Both the position numbers and the translations under genes were made by a program. From Agriotes lineatus (Eukaryota > Arthropoda > Insecta > Coleoptera > Elateridae), in the NCBI GenBank assembly GCA_940337035.1, contig CALNHX010003298.1, positions 62,001 to 126,000 of the forward strand: a stretch of DNA of 64,000 bases, read 5' to 3'. Shown one piece after another: positions 33,840-44,590 of the stretch (position 1 is its first letter; each line of letters begins with the position of its first letter). The notes beneath the pieces were generated by a model that was given only the letters and a program-made list of their open reading frames with translations, made no database searches and was not told the origin of the DNA.

Positions 33840-34680
33840 TAAAATTTAGACCTCGCATCCCCAATTATAAACAACTTAGATGGTATTGCAGGAGATTGGA
33901 AGAATTACTGTCAGAAACTTTAAGACAATTCGGAGCTATTCATTGAAAATATGCAAATACCAAATGAAGCTCATGTACTACGGTCAGAAGTAGCAAAAAC
34001 AATCCAGCCCCTGCGCCATAGAAAATTATTGGGTGGAGATGGAATAATAGGCAAGATTTTAGAAAACTATCGATGATAAGGGTATCGATGTGATGCATTA
34101 TCTATGTGATATCACCTGGAATACAAGCAATTCCATTTCACACTAGCGAAAATCGATGAGAAAAGAATCTCCACTCGATTGCTACTACTTCAGATATTGA
34201 AGAAACAAGAACTATTTCTATCATGAAAAGGCGCACCAGATCAGATTCTAACACTAGACAGTTCTTAGAGAAAACCAGAGAGTTTAACGTACCAATGTTC
34301 CTGTGTTTCGTGGACTATCATAAAGCCTTCAACCAAATAAAATTGAACCTGCTGCGTTAAATCACGCAGAAGATGGACACTCCGCAAAATCTAACCCTGC
34401 TTATCCGGAGATTGTACGAGAACAATATGGCAAAGGTACGAGTAGATCAGACATATTCTGACAGTTTCAAGATGTTTTACAATATAATGACCAGGCGAAG
34501 GTCATGGACTGAAGTTTAATAGAGCTGAAACAAATTAATGATAGGGAACAGAGCAGGAAACAACTCTCCACATATCAGAGACCGGGGTATGAAGCCAACA
34601 GTTTTACTTACTTACATAGGTTCGTTCATCAGGAACAACGGAGCATCCAAAAATAAATATGAAGCCAGTTCACGATGGAA
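33840..34680 (+). pseudogene. Decayed LINE reverse transcriptase
   Basis: Pieces in different frames follow RT order: an EVAKTIQPLRHRK stretch comparable to the usual EVxxAIxxLKNGK, then GIIGKILEN, GIDVMHYLC-like remains, FLEKTREFNVPMFLCFVDYH followed by KAFNQIK, and LIRRLYENNMAKVRVDQTYS. A late block near 34590 (NSFTYLH) fits the region after the catalytic box, while the RQG and YADD parts are missing. Many stops and deletions mark an old copy, related to the RT remnant at 44300-44580. Confidence 0.7.
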
Positions 34681-34918
34681 AGAGCTACGACTGTCAAGCT
34701 GACGATGATATAGAAGAATTCCTCCATCACGAAGGAGACACAACTAAAATTTCTATAATCCGTTTAGTTGACATCCACATTGTCAAATCGGCAGTATGTT
34801 GGCACCACTTATTTTCCCTAAGTAATTTTTGGTTTTATATATTGGTACCATTTGCGAGTTCTTTACTGTCAAATATTTCAAATGTCAAACTAATTTTTGC
34901 CAATTAGCTTATAAAGGT

Positions 34919-35301
34919 TTTTTTTGCACTACTAGTCTCAGAGCGCACCGTTATTGGCCTATTTCTAGGTCGTGAAGTTGATTTTCTCCACCAAGGGAGA
35001 GAAAGTAAAATAAACAATTTTCACCGTGGTAACTAATAAATTGCTAAGTTACCAAATATGACTATTTTAATTTTGACGTTTTAAAGAGCTGTATTGTCAG
35101 GTTGACAGTTAAAATATTTCGAAATTTGTTGGGGATTTAGGTATTAAGCCGTTTGGTAGTGCAAAAAATAGTATATACACCACGGTAGCGAACCGTCTTA
35201 TAACCTTTGCGCTTTAGATACTTCGCGCTGCGCGCTCAGTATCTAATATGCGCTCAGGTTATAATACTGCGCTTCGCTACCTTGATGTATAATATACTAT
35301 T
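34919..35301. repeat. Composite unit 1: MITE plus hairpin
   Basis: A ~250-bp MITE with ends TTTTTTGCACTACTAG and GGTAGTGCAAAAAA is followed directly by a 135-bp hairpin (35167-35301) with ends AATAGTATATACA and TGTATAATATACTATT. The hairpin has CpG-rich centre TTCGCGCTGCGCGCTC and arms such as GGTAGCGAA/TTCGCTACC and TTATAACC/GGTTATAA. Confidence 0.85.
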
Positions 35302-35645
35302 TTGCACTAATAGTCTCTTATTGGCCTATCTTTAGGTCGTGAATTTGATTTTCTCCACCACGGGAGAGAAAGTAAAATAAACCATTTTCACCGTGGTAAC
35401 TAATAAATTGCTAAGTTACCAAGTATGACTATTTAATTTTGACGTTTTAAAGAGCTGTATTGTCAGGTTGACAGTTAAAATATTTTCGAAATTTGTTGGG
35501 AATTTAGGTATTAAGCCGTTTGGTAGTGCAAAAAATAGTATATACACCACGGTAGCGAATCGTCTTATAACCTGCGCGCTTAGTATCTAATATGCGCTCA
35601 GGTTATAATACTGAGCTTCGCTACCTTGATGTATAATATACTATT
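35302..35645. repeat. Composite unit 2: MITE plus hairpin
   Basis: Direct tandem continuation of unit 1 with the same order of blocks. It lacks about 15 bp near its left end (the CAGAGCGCACCG block) and about 27 bp of the hairpin centre. Sequence identity to unit 1 is very high elsewhere. Confidence 0.85.
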
Positions 35646-35757
35646 TTGTAATAGGACATGCAGCAGAATTGCAAAGACGCAAACCTTATAATGGCAGTAC
35701 TTGATTGCCTTTGATTACCTAACTGTTTTGATTCAAAGAAATATTTAAACAATATAT

Positions 35758-36147
35758 TTTTTTTTGCACTACTAGTCTCAGAACGCACCGTTATTGGCCT
35801 ATCTTTAGGTCCTGAAGTTTATTTTCTCCACCACGGGAGAGTAAGTAACATACAAAATTTTCACCGTGGTAACTAATAAATTGCTAAGTTACCAAATATG
35901 ACTATTTTAATTTTGACATTTTAAAGAGCTGTATTGTCAGGTTGACAGTTAAAATATTTTCGAAATTTGTTGGAAATTTAGGTATTAAGCCGTTTGGTAG
36001 TGCAAAAAATAGTATATACACTACGGTAGCGAAGCGCAGTATTATAACCTTCGCGCTTTAGATAATTCGCGCTTCGCGCTCAGTATCTAATATGCGCCCA
36101 GGTTAAAATACTGCGCTTCGCTACCTTGATGTATAATATACTATTAC
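35758..36147. repeat. Composite unit 3: MITE plus hairpin
   Basis: Third copy, 112 bp after unit 2, in the same orientation, with full left end (CAGAACGCACCG) and a complete hairpin. The 112-bp spacer 35646-35757 is not part of the unit. Confidence 0.85.
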
Positions 36148-36298
36148 TTTGTCATTTTCTTAACTCAATTATTATACAGTCTGAAAAACACGTTGTTTTA
36201 CAAGCAATCAAGAATAGCTATTTACGACACTGTGCTGGTAACTAAGCACTTATGGCGAGCACGGCCATAAACGGGAATACTGGCCGTGTTTCGTATAA

Positions 36299-36642
36299 TA
36301 CCGGGTGGCCATAAATATCTGAGATCCCGGTAGCCATGGAATTAGCTACTTATAAATGTTGGTTAGCATTATACATATTTCAATTATAATAAGTATTGGT
36401 ATGAAATGTAATAAAATGCAAATAAGAGGAGGGGAATGTGCCCCAGATTCTGCAGTTTAGCCTACGACTCGATTATAAAAATCTCCTGTTCTAACTTCAA
36501 TACTTATTGCAATCTGTAATAATTTTTGACAGATAGGAATTTTAGTTCTAATGACATTTAGTTTAGTTGGATGTATCACTTTAATAAAGCGGTGTTGATT
36601 CCAAAGGTAATGTGATATCAGATATTTATGGCCACCCGGTAG
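36299..36642. repeat. MITE-like element with 28-bp terminal inverted repeats
   Basis: TACCGGGTGGCCATAAATAT at 36299 and ATATTTATGGCCACCCGGTA ending at 36642 are exact complements, with one mismatch in the next eight bases. The 290-bp centre has no coding signal. Confidence 0.8.
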
Positions 36643-36657
36643 TAGTTTGTATACCAA

Positions 36658-36759
36658 GGCACTGAAGTTTGACTTTTTATCACGAATGTGAATTAGTTGC
36701 CGAGGCCCGTAGGGCCAAAGCAAATGAACCACATGAGGGATAAAAGGAACTTCAGTGCC
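36658..36759. repeat. Hairpin element with GGCC-rich loop
   Basis: GGCACTGAAGTT and AACTTCAGTGCC form the ends; TTTTTATC/GATAAAA and other short blocks pair inside. The loop CGAGGCCCGTAGGGCC is itself partly self-complementary and resembles the loop of the hairpin at 40471-40594. Confidence 0.75.
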
Positions 36760-37268
36760 GAGGTGTACACTATGTTTTATTTGAAATCGAGAAATCGTGA
36801 AAGTACAATATTTTAACCAACTTTTGTAGGTTATGTTCGGTCGATTGACGTTTATCTGTCGCCTCGCCACCTACAAAAAAGTCGTAAAACAATGCTTACT
36901 TTACTGCCGATTTCTCGTATTTTAATGACGATTTCGGCGTACTTCACTGCCGATTTCAAATAAATGTTTTTTTCGACGACTGACATCGAAAGTAGATTTT
37001 TCTCACTGTCATTTGACAACAGAAAGTTGACATTTGCCGCTGAGCGTGCGTTTTCATCTTTTTGCCGATCGCCGAGCGTTTTGGGTTTCCGCGTGAACAA
37101 AATAGGTAGCACGTCCGAATGTTTCCTTGACAACGCCCGTCATTTGTGGAAATAATCGCGTCACTTGTCATATAGACTGCGCGAGTAATGTTAACTTGAT
37201 TGTCAATTAATTTTTGCGATAAACGAAATTTGATATTTTCCTTTAATAATATGCTCAGTCGTCGAAAA

Positions 37269-37405
37269 AATAGTATGTATATTTCGAGCTAAAAGCGCGC
37301 TTGCCGCTTTTGCATGATTGCTGGTTTCGACTTCGTCTCAACCAGCAATATTCATGCGCAAGCGGCAAGAATGCACTTTCAGCTCTTAACATACAATATA
37401 CTATT
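37269..37405. repeat. Hairpin element, ~60-bp arms
   Basis: Ends AATAGTATGTATATT and AATATACTATT match those of the hairpins in the composite units at 35 kb. Inside, GCTTGCCGCTT pairs with AAGCGGCAAG and ATTGCTGGTT with AACCAGCAAT around a short loop, TCGACTTCGTCTC. Confidence 0.8.
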
Positions 37406-37958
37406 GTATACAAATGTGTTATCTCTTTCTTCTGTAACTACTTAATGTTAAAACTACATTTGGAGAGAGGGTGATTTATAAGATTAAATATTTTAACGTT
37501 TATTTTAGGGTTCAATAATATTTTATCTATTCGCCTTCTTCTTCAAGTACCTTGACCGTTATCGATCATTGGCGATAATTTTGGCTATCTATTAATTTAA
37601 AAAAATAATACAATCGTATGCAAGCTGAGTCGTATTCAATTTAAGGGTAGTTAGAGGCCACTAAACAAGACAACTTTGCATAATAAACTATACGTCAGAA
37701 ATTTGTACCCTCTTTAAGCCTACAAACTTTCAGATGGTTCACATTCACTAGCTAGCTTACCTATCGATAGCAAAAGTAATAAAACTAAATGTGGTATTTT
37801 CTATCACATTATCATAAATCATAAGGATTGGAACACAACGAAAACAAATTTTGAGGCCAGTAATTTAATATAGTGCGAAGAACAATCGACAGCGCATATA
37901 CGAGGGCGGAGTGAGAAATCTGGTAATAATGAAACAAACAAAAATAAACAAAAACATT

Positions 37959-39404
37959 TTATTTTTCAACGTATTCGCCTTTTCGAACCTTTCAAAATAG
38001 GCGTTTGTTGAATTGATGATTTCTGTATTTGAACCGAATCTCTTTCCGACGAGCCATTTCTTCAAGTTCGGGAACACTAAATAATCACAGGCAGCTAGGT
38101 CTGGAAAATATGGTAGATGCGGAAGCAATTCGTAGTGTAATTCATGAGTTTTGGTCATGGCAAGCAACACGTGTGCAATGTCTTGATGGAAGAGAACTTT
38201 TTTTCGCCAAATGCGGTCGTTTTTCTTTCAAAACGTTGTTCAAACAATCCAATAATATTCTCCATTGATTGTTTTCCCATTTTCAAGATCTCTCTCTCTC
38301 TCTCCTCTCAGCCGTTATTCATCCAATGTTGGATATAGGCCTCTTCTAATTTTTCCATGCTACTCTATCTCTAGCTTTTCTTATCCAGTGTTTTCCCGCC
38401 ACACATTTAATATCGTCGACCCATCTCTTTTGTGGTCTTCCCACACTTCGCTTTGTGCCTCTTGGTCTCCAGAAATTCATTCTTTGTGTCCATCTTTCGC
38501 CCTGTTGTCTAGCGATGTGCCAGTCCATTGCCACCTAAGACGCTCCATTATATCCGTTGTTTTTGATCTTTCTCGGATTTCTTCGTTTCGGATTTTATCT
38601 CTTATTGTGATTCCCAGCATGACTTGCTCCATAGCTCTCTGGGCGACTGTCAGTTTTTCTATCATTGTTTTAATCAGAGCCATAGATTCCAAACAGTATG
38701 TAAATACCGGGAGTATACAACTATCGTACACCTTCCGCTTTAGGTTTATTGGCACACTTTTATTTCTGAGAATGTAACTGAGTCTATCTTTTCAAGATAA
38801 TCGACATAAATTATGCCGCGGACATCCCAAAAAAACTGTGGCCACGACTTTGTTGGCCGATAAAACGGCTTTAGCTTCAGAGCAGATTCACCAGTAGCAA
38901 TCCATTATTTGGACTGTTCCTTGGTCTCCGGTGTATGATGATAAATCCATGTTTCATCAACTGTTATGAAACGACGTAAAAACTCCTTTCTATTGCTCTT
39001 AAACATCCCCAAATTTGCCTCTGAAGTTTTTAAACGTGTACGTTTTTGATCAATTATTAGCAAACGCGGCACGCATCGCGTGATACCTTTCTCATATCCA
39101 AATGTTTGTGCAAAACTATTCCGCACGCATTCATCTGAGATACGTACTATCTCAACTATCTCGCGCACCTTCACTCTACGGTCTTGCAAGACAATATCAT
39201 GGTCACCTCAATTGGGCGTCCTGGACGTTCGGCATCGATTGTACTTGTACGACCACAACGAAAATCAGTAAACCATTTGTGAATCATTTTAATCGATGGT
39301 GAAGAATCCCATAATATTTATTAAGCTTTGTTTTGGTGTGCGTTATGGTTTTTCCACGTAAAAAATAATGTTTAATTGGTACACGAAATTCACTTTTTTC
39401 CATA
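37959..39404 (-). pseudogene. mariner transposase (interrupted)
   Basis: The N-terminus at 39404 reads MEKSEFRV and HYFLRGKT, the usual mariner start. The next part (39189-38905) covers the second DNA-binding helices and the first catalytic block: RVKVREIVE, LLIIDQKR, FLRRFITVDETWIYHHTPET. After the LINE insertion, 38170-37960 gives LLPHLPYFPDLAACDYLVF, with the third acidic residue of the DD(34)D type, and FPNLKKWLVGKRFGSN. A deletion near the end brings the final few codons out of frame. Several stops and shifts show that it is dead. Mariner transposases cut and paste the element at TA. Confidence 0.88.
38290..38788 (-). mobile_element. 5'-truncated RTE LINE inserted in mariner
   Basis: A 499-bp insert lies on the minus strand and is bounded by the 10-bp duplication TTTTCAAGAT (38280-38289 and 38789-38798). 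Its 3' end at 38290 is a (GA)n tail. It encodes the RTE C-terminal region in two overlapping frames: CILPVFTYCLESMAL, VMLGITIRDKIRNEEI, then KRSVGRPQKRWVDDIKCVAG. The pattern is the same as in the element at 22778-25777, but it is a different copy. Confidence 0.9.
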
Positions 39405-39784
39405 TTTGCAAAAATTTGAGAGGTAGTCTGCTTTCAATGCCTAACAACAATGAATTAAATGACAATTCAGTTTGAAAATTTTAATGTAGTCTAGTGACAA
39501 ATGATATTGATAGATGCCTACTGGGATTTGCGATTGTAAGATCCTTAGTGTTATTTTTATCAAGTTTCTCACTCTGCCCTCGTATCACTGTTACGAAACA
39601 ATGTTCAATTATCTGGTGTGATACACGCACACAACGTCCTTTTACAGTGATGTTATAATTAGCCAAAAAATAAATTTTTAATTTTTAAGCATTTGTCAAA
39701 AATTTTCAGAAATTACAAATTCAACCAAAACGGTACAAAGTAGAGCGTTAGTTCAAGAGACAAATTTTCTCTAAAATTTTAAGA

Positions 39785-40160
39785 AGAATTCAAAAATGCA
39801 ATAATGTACCGGGTGTTCTATTTAAAATAGGAGTTAATAATCGAAACAACTGACAAATCACAAAAGTAAACCCATACTTTCGATTACGCGATTTTCTTCA
39901 AAAACTTACTGTCGCATCTAGATAGTCCACAAAACTTATATATGAAGTTTCAACGTCACACCTCTTTTAGTTTTTGAGATATTCTGTTCACAGGCAGACA
40001 CACAGACAAACAGACACACAGACAGACACACAGACCAATGAAAAAAAAATGTTTTTTGGGTTCAGGGGACTCTAAAACGTGAAGATCTGTTGAAAACTCA
40101 ATTTCGAATTTTTGGGGGTGAATCCAATACTTCCTTGATCGTAAAGGAAATAAAAATTGG
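39785..40160 (+). repeat. Dispersed repeat, copy B (partner at 20300-20610)
   Basis: Begins near TACCGGGTGTTCTATTT at 39808 and shares with copy A a CAGACA-type microsatellite (here about 60 bp), AAACGTGAAGATCTG, GAAAACTC and TCCAATACTTCCTT. It is non-coding. The ACCGGGTGT start resembles an element terminus. Confidence 0.65.
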
Positions 40161-40470
40161 GAACAGATACAAGAAGAATAATAATATTACAGCTGAAATC
40201 TTATTTATTTTATGTCTTACCAGTACATTAATTGAATTAATGACTCTATTTTAAGGTATCTTAGATACAAAATAACGCTCCAGGGCAATTATTTTCTTCA
40301 TAAGAACACTAGGGTTATTATGAAAAATTAACAGTATTTGTTTCCATGGATACAACTTTTATTTCCAAAATTATGCACCACTGTCACAATAAAAATTAAT
40401 GACAGCTCAGCTAATGAATTGATTATGAATATGAATTAGGGTAAGAAAATTGGTAGGACATAAAACCTTG

Positions 40471-40594
40471 AAGGCACCACGGGCATTATGAGCTAAGAGC
40501 CCGCGATTGTTGTACACACCTCGGGCCAAAGGCCCTCGGTTAGTACACTAACAATCTTGGGCTCTTATTTTACTCATAATGCACTTGGTACCTT
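40471..40594. repeat. Hairpin element with GGCC-rich loop
   Basis: AAGGCACC/GGTACCTT ends, then GCATTATGAG/CTCATAATGC, AAGAGCCC/GGGCTCTT and GATTGTT/AACAATC pair inward. The loop CTCGGGCCAAAGGCCCTCGG is self-complementary. It is close in design to 36658-36759. Confidence 0.8.
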
Positions 40595-40664
40595 AATAAC
40601 TATAATTAACATTTATTGAAAATAAATTGAAATTATGGGTTTGATGTACATAAAATAATTATTT

Positions 40665-42829
40665 ATTTATTAACCAAGATTCAAACAGGTCGAAGACCTT
40701 TTTACATGAATCGCTTAATATTAAATATATTTTATGTTTTAATGCAGTTAGAGCACAAAAAACTAACTATTAAATAGTAACATGCATTAATTATTTAATA
40801 TGCAGATCATACAGATTATTGTAGAATTTTGTAGAGGACTCTGGTTCAATTATGGTTTGACATAGTAGTAGTAACATTTTATTGATTACAAGCATAATTA
40901 GAAGCTGTAATAGGTTGTGACTAGTTTTAAGAAATCTTTGTATTTCATTGTTAAGTCAATGTCGTTTAACAAGCATATTTCATTTAGAAGTCGAAACATC
41001 ACTAAAATTGGAATTCTAAACGTGAATTCAACAGTTGGAACGTGAAACATGGCCATGGCTCTGGTATTTTTTGGTGGTAGGCGTATTTTAAACAATGATA
41101 ATAAATAACTATCGCAAAGTAAATTATTCCAAATTTTAAAACCAAACTGTAAAAGCGAGATATTTCTACGGATACTGAGGCTCTGAATTTCAAACTGTTG
41201 GCGCAGATTTGTTGATCTAATAAAATGATAATCTGGATATCTTTGATATTTTTTGTAATAAAGGTATCTAAGGAATTTATTTTGTATTTTTTCAATTTGT
41301 TTAATTTCTCCTATATTATTAGGATACCAGATAGTTGATGCGTACTCCAGTTTTGGTCTTACTAGTGTATAATATAGTATTTTGACAGCTTTTATATTCC
41401 TAAATTCATGTGATTGCCTTAATATAAATCCCAAATTTCGATATGAGTCGGAAATGATGCATTGCACATGTTTTTTGAAACTCAAAGAGTCATCATACTT
41501 TACACCAAGATCCTTAATATAGCTGGTTCGCTGTAGTACATTATCAGCAATTTTATAATCGAATAATATTGGAGTTTTATTGCGAGCAAACGACAACACT
41601 TGACATTTATTTACATTAAGTGGGAGTTTATTTTTGACACTCCAGTCATACAAGTTATTTATGTCTTTTTGTAAGTTTAAACAATCTTCAAGTGAGTTAA
41701 TTTTTTGAAACATTTTTTGGTCATCTGCAAATAAGAGAGATTTAGTGGTACTTAATACATCGGGTAGGTCATTAATAAATATTAAAAATAACAAAGGCCC
41801 TAAGTTGGAACCTTGTGGGACTCCAGAATTTGCTGTAAACTTTCCCGATGTATTCCCATTGAATTTAACTGTAAATCTGCGGAAGCTTAAGTACGACGCA
41901 AAGAATCTTAGCATATTATGAGACAGCCCACATCCGTTCAACTTATTCAACAGTATTTCGTGATTTACTTTATCGAAAGCTTTTTTGAAATCGGTGTAAA
42001 TTGTATCTACTTGTTCTTTTTTCTCTAGTGCTTCATAAATTTGATTAGTAAATACGGATAAATTGGTTGCTGTTGATTTTTGGGGGACAAAACCATGTTG
42101 AGCATCTGATATTACCGGCTTTACGTGATTAAATAGTTTATTATAAATAATTTGCTCGAACACTTTAGCAGGAGATGATATCAGAGAAATCGGCCGATAG
42201 TTACTAACATCCGTTCTGCTACCACTTTTATGCAATGGTATAACTATTGACTCCTTCCATACATCAGGGAATGTTGCAGAGTTCACCGCTAGATTATAAA
42301 TGTGTAGCAATGGTAGCTCAAGCCATTGTGCACATCCCTTTAAAACATAAGGGGGAACAAAATCGGAACCAGCCGATTTCTTCGGTCTCAACCTCCTGAT
42401 TGCCATTTTGAAGTCATCGCTAGTGATGCCTTGAATATGAAATATATCTAAAGTACCATCCGCATTTAAAAATTTGGTGTCATAATTATATGAATCTGTT
42501 TCATAGACGGATTGGAAAAAACGACCGAATGCGTTTGCTGCCTCATTGTTCTGTAAAACAGTACCGTTTGCCTCAAATTGTGTGGTATGATTGCCACTGG
42601 CCTTGCGCTTATGTTGAACGTAAGTCCAAAAAGTATTAATATTCTGAGTAACAGCATCTTCAGTTGATTTGATATAATTTTTATATTCCGTACTGATCAG
42701 TGATTTCAATCTCCTTCTAATGCCTTTATATGCCGCATAGTGGTGTTCAGATAGATTTTTAATTTTGTTGTAATAGTTTTTATGTTTTTGAAGCTCTATG
42801 ATTTCTTTATTAAACCATTCTGCAGATCT
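40665..42829 (-). mobile_element. 5'-truncated Jockey/CR1-group LINE
   Basis: The element lies on the minus strand, with a 3' end near 40665 marked by a TAAA-type tail (plus strand ATTTATTTATTAA). Its 5' end, at about 42829, falls before the reverse transcriptase. The endonuclease and ORF1 are missing. Sequence beyond 42838 belongs to another LINE. Confidence 0.82.
40898..42829 (-). CDS. LINE reverse transcriptase (Jockey/CR1 group), endonuclease missing
   Basis: The frame is open from a stop at 42830-42832 to the stop at 40898, about 640 residues. It opens with the linker after the endonuclease (SAEWFNKEIIELQKHKNYY) and the RT follows: IRRLRPKKSAGSD, VWKESIVIPLHKSG, NYRPISLIS, QHGFVPQKST, TDFKKAFDKVNHE, SGVPQGSNLGPLLFLIFIND and a catalytic FADDQ box. 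The thumb-like C-terminal part ends without a zinc finger. No break is visible, so the insertion is young, but the lack of the endonuclease makes it unable to move itself. No first ATG is expected because the copy is truncated. Confidence 0.88.
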   Translation of the reverse strand, partial: RSAEWFNKEIIELQKHKNYYNKIKNLSEHHYAAYKGIRRRLKSLISTEYKNYIKSTEDAVTQNINTFWTYVQHKRKASGNHTTQFEANGTVLQNNEAANAFGRFFQSVYETDSYNYDTKFLNADGTLDIFHIQGITSDDFKMAIRRLRPKKSAGSDFVPPYVLKGCAQWLELPLLHIYNLAVNSATFPDVWKESIVIPLHKSGSRTDVSNYRPISLISSPAKVFEQIIYNKLFNHVKPVISDAQHGFVPQKSTATNLSVFTNQIYEALEKKEQVDTIYTDFKKAFDKVNHEILLNKLNGCGLSHNMLRFFASYLSFRRFTVKFNGNTSGKFTANSGVPQGSNLGPLLFLIFINDLPDVLSTTKSLLFADDQKMFQKINSLEDCLNLQKDINNLYDWSVKNKLPLNVNKCQVLSFARNKTPILFDYKIADNVLQRTSYIKDLGVKYDDSLSFKKHVQCIISDSYRNLGFILRQSHEFRNIKAVKILYYTLVRPKLEYASTIWYPNNIGEIKQIEKIQNKFLRYLYYKKYQRYPDYHFIRSTNLRQQFEIQSLSIRRNISLLQFGFKIWNNLLCDSYLLSLFKIRLPPKNTRAMAMFHVPTVEFTFRIPILVMFRLLNEICLLNDIDLTMKYKDFLKLVTTYYSF

Positions 42830-42837
42830 TCAAACTC

Positions 42838-44590
42838 CTCATAAAGCTTACTTTTCTACTATCATCTGCATTTTCTATTGGGTCGTATGCTCCAATAATC
42901 GACATATTGAACAGCTTTGCCTTGATTCCTCAGGTATGTTATTTTTCCGATTACTGATTTAAATTGTGCTGTTTCTTGCTTGTCTTCTCCTGATAATAGT
43001 ATTGTATATTCTTTGTCTCTAGTCTGAGAACTAGATGGTGAGACGATATCAGCAGTGCAGCAGGACCACAGTGGATGCCAACTACCTCTGATCGACCAGT
43101 ATGACGACGGCTTGGGGAGGCATATGTTTAAAAATGCTGGAAATGATGATGATGATGATATTGTTTTCTGTTTATCTCTCTTGATCTTTTGTTTCTTGTT
43201 TCTTGCACTGCTACGGCAATGTCATATCTTTTCACTTTAGTTGCAACTTGTTACTACCGGCTTTCTTCTAGTAGGGTTTTTATATTCCATGTTGCAATTC
43301 TTAATTTGCATTTTTTTCTTTCAGTGATCTGTTACTTCGTTTTGTGCTATCCAAGTTCATTGTCCCTTTTGTACCTTGTTATTGATTATTCTCTTTGCCC
43401 AACTTTTAATTCAATTTTGTGTCCTCATTTATTTACTTGATAGATATTTGTCGATAATTATTATTACCCTTTGTCCGTTCAATTAATTTTTATTCGCCAT
43501 TATTTCCATTTGTTTGAATTGCTTTTTTTGCTTGAGTTTTGGCAATTTTGTATGCTTTAAATACATTCACCCATTTCATTATGCAGTTATCCGACGTCTT
43601 AAGAGCACATAAGAATTAGCCAAAGAAGAAGTGTTTCAATAGTTATTAATTCTTCTATTATTATATTATTTCTCTTGTTTCCATCATATTTTCAAACAAT
43701 TACATTCTTAGTGCCATTTCTTGCTTCCCTTTCACCCATTCTCTTTTCTTTCTTGTAATTTCTAACTATCATTTTTTTGTTTATTGTACACTTGTTCTTT
43801 TTTTATTTCGCTTAATTCCTCTCTCATCTTTCGTACTTCTTCTTGTTGTCTTCTTGGTCTCAACACATGTCTTTAATCTCTTTCATTATTTCTCTAAGCA
43901 AGCTCTTCAATGATGTGTCTTGTCTGTCCTCTTGGCCTTTGTCGTTCATTTTGCTTTTATTTGTCTTGTTCTACTATTTTTTTACCACCATTTACTGGCT
44001 TTTCCCTTGGGTGATTTAGCTGTCATTGTACTTCTATGGAAAATCTCATCGTTTTTCCGATCATTTTCTTTTGCCATCCTCAGTTGAGGATTCATCACTT
44101 TCATAATCATATCCTAATATTTTTTCACTGCCCATTTTAGTGTTGAGCTTTTGATTTTAATTTTTGTTTTTGTGGTCTTTTGCGTTTGCGCAATGGATCT
44201 GCCGTATTGCTCCTTTTAAAATTGCTCTTTTTAATCTTCCACTACTTGAAATATTGTTTCAGAGTTACTATATTTGCAGAATCATTTGTACTATTATTTG
44301 TTCCTTGTTCACTGTCACTTCACTTCACTTCACAAGGCCTTGTGTGTGATAGAAGGCAAATATCATCAGCAAGGTGTAGATCTTGTAATATCTCTTTTTC
44401 ATCTTATACCTCCGTTATTTCCATCTATTGCTTTTGCTAAGACTTGATCCATTGCTATAAGAAACAAAAGTGATGATATAATACATCTTTGGCCTCAAAA
44501 GCTGCTGATAGTTTATTTTGTGTCCTTCCCATTCGTTGGATTTTGACTTGCTGGAATTCGTTTTGCCAGATAATTTTCTTTTCTTCTCCT
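42838..44590 (-). pseudogene. Decayed LINE remains (ORF1, endonuclease and RT pieces)
   Basis: Several minus-strand fragments are recognisable. At about 42870-42960: MSIIGAYDPIENADDS, an endonuclease beta-strand region. Near 43285: ATWNIKTLLEESR, the endonuclease start. At about 43750-43960: Lys/Glu-rich coiled-coil-like sequence (KKYEKMREELSEIKKEQ) with stops, like the ORF1 at 49648. At about 44340-44560: IISPLLFLIAMDQVLAKAI and a broken ADDICLLSH, an RT catalytic region. They may come from more than one copy, since the order does not run simply. Confidence 0.6.

Larger units (their letters stand above)
37901..39582 (-). mobile_element. mariner element interrupted by a LINE fragment
   Basis: The ends are CGAGGGCGGAGTGAGAAA at 37901 and TTTCTCACTCTGCCCTCG ending at 39582, one mismatch apart, each flanked by TA (the mariner target). 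Without the 509-bp insertion and its duplication, the element is about 1.17 kb, slightly shorter than a typical 1.3-kb mariner. It contains a nearly complete but broken transposase on the minus strand. Confidence 0.92.
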
